NCBI GenBank assembly: GCA_038373865.1
Contig: JAXGGA010001665.1
Span: 1 to 64,000 of the forward strand
Direction: 5' to 3'
DNA length: 64,000 nucleotides
From: Uloborus plumipes
Taxonomy: Eukaryota > Arthropoda > Arachnida > Araneae > Uloboridae
A program made the translations under genes and the position numbers. Position 1 is the stretch's first letter, and the number at the start of each line of letters is the position of its first letter. Of the stretch, positions 56,444 to 64,000 are shown piece by piece. The notes beneath the pieces were generated by a model. The model saw nothing but the letters and a program-made list of their open reading frames with translations, did not search any database and was not told where the DNA came from.

Positions 56444-56580
56444 GTAAACTTCTAATACTAGGAGAATCTCATTTCTGGACTGAAGTTTGTTTTAGTCATT
56501 TGTTTGGTTCCTTTTAACAAGAGATCTGAAACTTTTGTATTCGATATTTATAAAGAGTAATATTTTTTTCCCGAAATAAA
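56444..56580 (+). other. Candidate terminal 3' UTR exon with first AATAAA
   Basis: Begins after the acceptor at 56443. The first AATAAA in the exon is at 56575-56580. The true cleavage site may be further downstream, since the AT-rich sequence beyond has many AATAAA-like hexamers. Confidence 0.4.
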
Positions 56581-59500
56581 TCAAAAGTTCTTCACGACCA
56601 TTTCATACAAGCATCATATGTGTTGATATCTAGTTGTTCCTAGTATGGTACAGTAATTGTACATCAATTTGTATTTCAAATCAAAAGAATTTTTTTAACT
56701 CTATACGTTTTTGTAACTCATAAATTGAAAGCACTTGCACTTTTGTATTTTTTACTAAAACGTCTGTTACAATGTCAATAACGTAAAAGTAAGAAAATTA
56801 CTTTATACTCAAGCTGTTAAAACATAATACACTTTTCAATTATTTAAAAAACTATTCATGATAATTTTTATACGTAATATTATGTGTATTTCGTGGTTTA
56901 AAAAGCTTACGTTGGCTGTTACTTATAAATGTTTGAGCATATTTTTATATTTTCTTTTTCTCGTAAGTGTTATGTACTTTTGAAGTTTATATGTGTGATA
57001 TCTATGTCGGTTCGTATTTTTTTTATATGTGGATATTGTATTTTCGACCCCATGATTTCTCAATTTTCGTAAGTGATATTTTAAAACGGTGATATTTTGT
57101 GTTCTTTTATTATGTTAAGATTTTTTCTTAAATGAGGTCGCTCTCTCACATGTTTGTTTCTTTTTGTGAGAAAATCTTGTTAACATATGGTTGTTAAATT
57201 ATAAAAATTATACAGTTTTCCAACCAAGACACTCAAATTTTGTTTCTATTGTAATGGAATATTGAAAGCAATTGTGTACTTGTTATATCTTGTAAAGAAA
57301 ACATGTATTTTTCTATTATTAATCACACTGTTGTCATTACATAAGTTGTCTAATTTGGAATTAATCAAAAATGAAAATTAATGAGAAAAATAATGCAAAT
57401 GCAGTTTTTAGTTGCACTTTTTATGATATTCTGAAAAGCAAAGGCGCAGCTAGGAGGGAGTTATGGGGTTGAACCTCCCGCCAAAATACTTGGTTTAAAG
57501 CCATATTGCTAATCCTAGTATGTTAATGTGTGTACAAGGACTTTTATGAACTGAATTCCCCTCCCCTCCAGAAAAAGTGTTGGCTGCGCTAGTGGGATGT
57601 TTTTTTTTAATATTATTATTATACAGGAGGCCAAATTGTACATTATGTAACATTGAAATTTGTGATAAATATATTGTACTATACAGTATGGCAGGATGTT
57701 GCTCTGTTAGCAACTTCCATTACAAGCATCAATCTAACATATGGTGCTTACACATTTCCAATACCATTTACTTTCCATTGTGAATGCAGTCAAAAAGCAA
57801 AAAGTAACTTGTTTCTATTGTTATACAAGAATCACATTTTTCGGACCAATAATCCTCCCTCACTTTCATTATTTTCCTGAAGAATTGATCATTTTAATAG
57901 TCACCCGCACTTTGAAAACTTTATATTTGGCAAGTATGTTGATATAACAATATTCAAATCTGGAAATATTTATATTTTGAAATCTCTAAATCAGCTGAAA
58001 GAGAATAAGTTTTAAATTGGTTCAAAACAAAGTGAAAAAAAAAAGTATCCGAAAAGCCAGATGTCCTCCAAGAAATTGTCGTTTGAACTGATACGCGACT
58101 GAGCACTAAACGCATCGAACTGCGCTGCCTTCGACTTTTAACTCCACACGTCACTCCGAAATCCTTTGCTTTTTGACTGCATTTAACTCTCTTGGTTTTC
58201 AAGTACGTTGCAATCCATAATACAAGTGTCATGATAAACATTCTTTCATTTACATAAATTTGCATTATTCCGCAATATCAATGTAAATATATTGCATTTT
58301 TATTGGAATGTATTCAGTTTCCTCTACGGTGCAAATGAGGGAATTGAATGCGTGAACATTTGAATAATTGTAGATTGCTCACAACTTTGTCTTATGGTGC
58401 TCTGCTTGAAAAAAAATAAATAAATAAAACTAGGGAGAGGACGGGGACGAGAGCACGTCGCAAAACCGCAATACGATGAGTGCGCAATCATCCTCGAGTG
58501 CATTATCGCGTAATTTGCATATGCGGTCACTAAACTTCTACTTTTTGGGGGACTTCTGGCAAACCGGTGATCTCGAGAAAACATTTTGTCCTTGCGAGCG
58601 GCTGTTCTCGTCTCTGTCCTAGTCTCGTCGTAAAAGGTGCTTATCGTAAGAAAACCCCGCATTGTCCGGTAAAAATAGAAACCTGAGAAACTGTTACATG
58701 GAGAAAATTCACGAAATATGAAAAGCTGGCTTCTGGTTTTAACAACTGTTACGGCTGTTATATGTGTTGCATGGTTTGCCATGGTAGAATTTAAAGGAAC
58801 ATCTTGTAATTTAGAACATTTCATGGACAATAAATACCCTTGTTGTTGTTGTACATAGTTGGTTGTATAAGCATGGAGACACTCAGTAGAGTAGAAATTA
58901 TACTTAGGATCCCACTTTTCTTGATGCAAAGTAATATTTTCCGTTGCTTTACATAATTTTCAATAGTGAAGGACTGGCATTGTTTCTAGCTTTTTTTAAG
59001 GAGCTTTTATTTGTAGAGTTTTTGATGAACTTTCATTTAATGTTTCTTATCAGAAGATTCGAATCAAGAAAATCTGGACATTATCGCTACAGATGAATCA
59101 TGAAGTTTTATAACAGTGACAATTTTATACACACAAAAAGAAGAACACTGAAACTCGATGTCTAAAATGTCCAGTCAGTCATTGTAGTAATCAATGTAAG
59201 TTTTGCATTATGAATGAAGATTACTCGACTTTTTTTTAACGAGCAAATGATTTTGTATTCATGTAATGCAACAATATAAAAATTTTCCATCTGCATCAAT
59301 TGTTATGCACACAGTCATGGAAGTTTTCTTTTATTTATTATTTAATGTAGAATAATCAACTCTTTTTTTCTTCCACAAAAAAAAGGCATGTGTAAACAAA
59401 ATTTTATTTTGATTTTTTAATATTTCAATGTGCAAAGTACATTCAAAATAACGAGTCATGTATATATTTTTATTTATTTATTTACCTATTTATTTTCGAG

Positions 59501-61515
59501 CTTATTTAAAAATTTGTTATTACCCTCATTTTCATTTCTGTTATTTTATACAGAAGACATATCCTTTATTTATGCTATTTTTTTTAATAGAAATGTTGAC
59601 CCCAGAATTCCAAATGTAAATAATTGATATACAATTCATTAAATAATTGCATTTATGATGATTATCCTTCGCTATAAAGATTGAAAGCTTCTGCAACTTT
59701 TAATAATTCTTTTACCAATGCTTTTAAGAATTTTCCATTCGCATTTGCTTTTCCTGACAATTTCGTACTTAACAAATAATTTTCAACAGCGCAGTCAGAA
59801 TAATGTTCTTTAAAGAAATTTAAAGCTGCAATGGAATGTGGTTGATAGATTTGTTGGTAAAACCAGTGCTTCTTTTGAATCTCTTAAAAATAGACATACT
59901 TGTTCAATGCTTTTGATAAATCATAGTTTTTCAATCAATTAAAATAATTGAAAGATTTGCCATGTTTTATTATTAATATATTTTTTTTATATTTATATTA
60001 ATAAATTATTAAAGAAGTCTTTTTACCATAAAAGTTCTGTTATCACTTATTTATTTATATATTTTTATTCTTTCTTTCTTTATTTTTCATTTGTTAATTT
60101 ATTTATTTTTAATTATTTATTTACTTCTTTTTTTTTTTTTTGAAACTATGTAAGGGGCAAAACTTAACTGAGAAAAGCCACTACTTATGTTTATTGCGTG
60201 TTCCTTGCTAAATATTTGTATAAGTTATATCGCCCTGCTAAACCCATATCAATTTTTTTATACTTGTACACTTTTTTTTTTAAATAATTTAAACAGGCTA
60301 AACATTTGTTTAATTCATGTGATTTTTGTAATTACCTTAAATCTGAATATATTTCTCCTTCTGTGATGTCTACAAGTTGTCCATTTTGCCTTGTTTTTAT
60401 TGGATCGAATTCTAGTAATTTTATGAAATAGCTCCTAGAAATTAAGTTTTGTAAATCATTCGATGATTTTTGAAAATTATTACTGTTCTTACTTATAATA
60501 AATTCATGTTGAAATAAAATTTGAATCCATGCTTTAATTGAATCACTGGTAAGAATTGAAGATTAACTCTGTTAATCCCTTCCTAAATCATGCCTTTGCA
60601 TGAAACCAAAAGAAAAAAGTATGAATAAATCCCTCCTTTAATCCATAACAGATTTTTTTCAGTTATAATTTCATGCATTTTTAGTAGAATTAGAGAGTGT
60701 GTTGCAGCTTTAATATTTTTACACAACATTTCATACAGGTTATGCAATTTTCATTGCAAACTTATGCCTAACAATGTCACATTGATGAAAATATGGAGCT
60801 GGTTCAAAGGTGATTTTGTAAGAACCTGATTAATTTTTGTTAGCTTAAATGAAATCATTTCTACCCTTTTCATTGTACCATATTTTGTACAAATTCAGAG
60901 AAAGTTTTTATTTAACTCTCGAAAAAATTTAAGAAAATACATTTAAAAAGGCAGAACAATTTTATATTCTAGTCTCATATTATGTAAGTTATGTAACTTA
61001 CTGCAATTTTTTGAGAAAAGGCTTTCTTGTAACTTCAAAACAAGTTTTAAATTTTTTAGCAAATTTGCTATTTTAGTGTCTTTATTTGTGTTTTATCTTT
61101 GTAGCACAAAGGCTTTTATGTATTGTTTATTTGTGCTTATGTATCTGAACTCAGTTTTGTTGGAAAGTGTTTATCAAATTGATAAAGAACTATTAAAGAA
61201 TCCAAAGAGAATAAATTATTGCATCTACGTGTTTCAGGGTTGCAAGGAACCCCCTTTTCAGTGAAAAAATAGGAGCTTATGTATGAAAAAAGTTCTAACA
61301 CAAATTTATCTGCTACTATTGATATGAGGTAATGAATAAAAAACCGTTTAACAAGTTAAGCTTTTGAGCTTTATTTATTATGTAGTCATCTTTTATTTTT
61401 AAATTTGTTACTTTTCCTTTGTGTTGAGTGTATGTCATGATAGATTCACCTGAATATTGATATTTACTGTATACATTGGAATTTGTTTTCTTTCTTTTTT
61501 TTAATTATTGCCTAT
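56581..61515. other. AT-rich downstream or long 3' UTR sequence
   Basis: No gene recognised. A possible decayed MITE lies at about 57440-57593 (GGCGCAGCTAG against GCTGCGCTAG). A GC-richer patch at about 58430-58680 carries an unexplained minus-strand frame (58929-58324, 201 codons) with no recognisable domain; see findings. Confidence 0.5.
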
Positions 61516-61519
61516 TTTT

Positions 61520-61575
61520 ACTAGACGGGCCCAGAGCTTGTTACTAGTCGTCTTATTTGTGTTTGTATTTTGTGA
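61520..61575 (+). mobile_element. CR1-like LINE 3' tail
   Basis: Short fragment CTAGACGGGCCCAGAGCTTG, then TTACTAGTCGTC and an ATTTGTGTTTGTATTT tail, matching the 3' end of the copy at 27880-27945. Confidence 0.65.
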
Positions 61576-61579
61576 TTCA

Positions 61580-63585
61580 CTGATAATTTTTGTATCGAAT
61601 TTTTTTATTTAGTACCTACTTTTTATTTCCTTCTCTCTTTTTTTTTATAAATTTTATTTTTTTAAATATTTTATTTATTTATTTACTTTCTCTAATATGC
61701 TTTGGGTTATTATTCTACTAGTATTGATTTCAACTGTTTTCAGTAGTACATAAAAATCACGCAATAAATTGCTAAATTTGAAACTAAAAAAGGAGGACAA
61801 CCAATAATGTTTTTCAAAATTGCATCACAGCCTATATCTTTGCAGCACATTTTTTTGGTAATGCTGCTTGATGTAACATTTCTTTAAAAACATTCCCATT
61901 TTGTGATTTATTCTCCAATGACTAATAAAAATGTTTTACAAATCTGAATATTGCAATGTAGTTTAAATTGCTTTGAATAACATACAGCAAACATTTGGTT
62001 TGGTAACAAAAATCTAAATCATTTCTATTTTCAGAAATTTAGCAAAATTGAATTTAAAAATTCAAGAATTCATTTATTATGTTGGATCACAATGAGTAGG
62101 GATCTGTAAGTAATTTTTACAATCTGAATATAAAAACAATGTTTGAAAGTAGGAGATAAAGGTGTCTACAAGATTTTTAATTTCATTATTAAAACTTGTG
62201 TTCATGTTACTAGTAAACTGATAAGTAATAGTAGCTATATTTAAAAGTTTCCATTTCTGTTTTTTTTTTTAAATCATTTTTCATATAAGCTCACTATTCC
62301 TTCTTTTATGTGCTGTTTTAATATTTTTAACTAACTTTTTATAAGCATCAACTAAGACACATCTATCAGTAAAGATATTTAATGGTAAGGGATTTTTTTT
62401 TTCAAAACCTTCATTTCCAGCTGCAATTTTCATTTCTTGCTAAATATCTGCTTTATACTGTTCAAGGTTGATTGAAGTTTTTCACTGTATAACTTAATTA
62501 TCAGTATTATTTTTTGTGTGAAATTTAGGTAAAAAATAAATATTTGACACTTTAGAAGCAATTCTTCTATCTGTTGATATCTTAATTGTAATGAACTGCT
62601 TTCACCTTTTTTATCATTTGCATTAAGGACCCAATATTTTGCTTCCATTATTTGTTTCAAATCTTACTGAGCTATTTCGTAATAGCTTCAATTACATCAG
62701 TAATGTCAAATGAGGTAGGTAAATATAATTCTTCTTTCTTATTCGTACTCTGATGTGTATACCAGTGGTGTCAAACTGAAATTGCTAGATACAAGATCAG
62801 AAGGGATGCTTGTAGTTAATTAGAAAAAAAAAGCTTTAAAATTCATTTTGTATTGAATGCAGTTAGCTTGGATATGTTTTCAGTAATGTTCAAATGCATT
62901 TTCCAAAACCTTTTTCCCTGCACTTATTTTTCATTTCTCTACATATATATTTTTCTTTTTTGGTTTGAAACGTGAGACTCCACAATACCAGTTCGACTTC
63001 ACGAGAACAAATGTTTTTTTTTTCAACTTTCACATTAATATTAAATTGACGTTACTGCTCTCCTTTTAACCCTCTGGCTTCTCGACCCACGACTATTTCA
63101 GCTAGCTTCCTGTATTGAGAAGCGCTTCCCATTTTCTTCTGTTCAAGTGGTTAAACCGGCATGATCCCCTGGATGGTTTAAACTAATAACATTTTTGTTC
63201 TAACTGTTTAGTGTCTTTTGTGGGTTAATAAAGTGACAATTAGAAAATAAAGAATGAGAACTAATCAATTTACTTTTATTTACCTCTGACAACCAGAAAA
63301 ATTTCTCAGTCTTGATCTCTGCTGCATTCCCCTCAACACACACCTTAATGCTTTCAATAGCTCTCTTGTGTTATTCTTTGGTTTTGAATATTGTCCCAAT
63401 TTGATTATGGATATCCAAAATTGGCATGAGTTTGGGAATTTATTAATGGAGGGAGAAGCAGTCTTAGTTTCTTTTTCAGGGGCTCCCCCATAAAATTCTG
63501 TGTACGTTGAATTTTTATTTGATGATTCAATAAATTCAGTGAAAATATTGCAATTTTTTTATGATGACTAATGTTTTTTTTTCCA
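61580..63585. other. AT-rich sequence, nothing recognised
   Basis: No exon, RNA gene or bounded repeat identified. Confidence 0.5.
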
Positions 63586-63605
63586 TTAACCTTTTAACTG
63601 TCATG

Positions 63606-63767
63606 CCCGAGATAATCTCAGGCACAGCACTGGTGTTGGAAAATGTCACACCCGAGTATTACTCGGCGTATTTTTTTTTTGAGTGCATCGTATTGTTATA
63701 CCCGAATATATATCGGGAGACGTTTATTTCGGCTTCATCTCTTTGTCAAACCCAACTGTTTCTCGGG
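63606..63767. repeat. Array of four CCCGAG...CTCGGG hairpins
   Basis: Four imperfect palindromes at 63606-63622, 63651-63666, 63701-63717 and 63751-63767 (for example CCCGAGTATTACTCGG and CCCGAATATATATCGGG), spaced 45, 50 and 50 bp. The array follows ATTAACCTTTTAACTG at about 63587, which resembles a TTAA plus CCTTT terminus of a piggyBac-type element. The right end was not found. A 90-codon frame across it is repeat-derived. Confidence 0.65.
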
Positions 63768-64000
63768 TTTGTGCTTGGAAAAGTATTTCCAGTTATACTA
63801 TACAAGACTGAATTACTGAAAGGTATTCACTAAAATTTATTTTATTATTTTTTTCCTTTATTTATTTTTTAGAAAATAATTGACTTTTTTTCATTTTTAG
63901 AAAATTATGCTCCGCTAGAAGCGAACTTTACAACTGCCATGTTGAGTGGCAGCCGCCTCAAGCAAATATGCAGTGGCTACAAAACTTTAAATAGTTTTAC

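Noticed and set aside
57440..57593. Possible MITE with GGCGCAGCTAG / GCTGCGCTAG ends
   Set aside because: Inverted ends are short and imperfect and no target duplication was found.

Overview
The window is eukaryotic nuclear DNA from an arthropod, probably a chelicerate and perhaps a spider. That placement is an inference from the channel sequence, the AT-rich repeat-filled introns and the tRNA-derived SINEs; no barcode gene is present. One protein-coding gene can be supported: a voltage-gated potassium channel of the Shab/Kv2 family on the + strand. Its coding exons are 24237-24890 (N-terminus and T1 tetramerisation domain), 36105-36962 (all six membrane segments and the pore), 45919-46188, 51914-52577 and 52755-53710 (long disordered C-terminus). 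All five join in frame through GT/AG introns of about 11.2, 9.0, 5.7 and 0.18 kb and give a predicted 1133-residue protein. A further intron (53724-56443) lies in the 3' UTR. A plausible promoter and non-coding first exon lie at about 12.99-13.27 kb.

Layout: 1-12.6 kb is AT-rich flank with a SINE, a four-level nest of DNA transposons (3325-6683) and a TA-flanked element carrying an interspersed motif (6868-8579). 12.6-13.3 kb is a GC-richer unique island (candidate promoter and first exon). 13.3-24.2 kb holds MITEs and a CR1-like LINE. The T1 exon follows. Intron 1 (24.9-36.1 kb) holds three CR1-like LINE fragments inserted into and beside one another, pogo-like MITEs, a nested TA-element cluster (30497-33726) and a possible minus-strand non-coding exon. 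The pore exon runs directly into a four-copy tandem array (36933-38396) whose unit contains the exon's last 30 bases and its splice donor. Intron 2 holds hAT-type elements, including a 2.65-kb one with long inverted repeats. Exon 3 ends at a splice donor that a SINE insertion has duplicated. Intron 3 holds piggyBac-like and hAT-like elements. Exons 4 and 5 end the protein, and an RT/RNase H LINE relic fills the 3' UTR intron. 56.6-64 kb is AT-rich downstream sequence.

The coding exons are strikingly GC-rich (CTC/CGC/ACG-type codons) against AT-rich introns, which makes their boundaries easy to see. Most other open reading frames are antisense shadows of these exons or chance frames in repeats. 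The most notable observations are the captured and multiplied exon-end/5' splice site array, an intron-retention product that would end in a PDZ-ligand-like ESQV, the SINE-duplicated donor of exon 3, and two unrelated-looking TA-flanked elements that each carry their own dispersed 14-16-bp motif.
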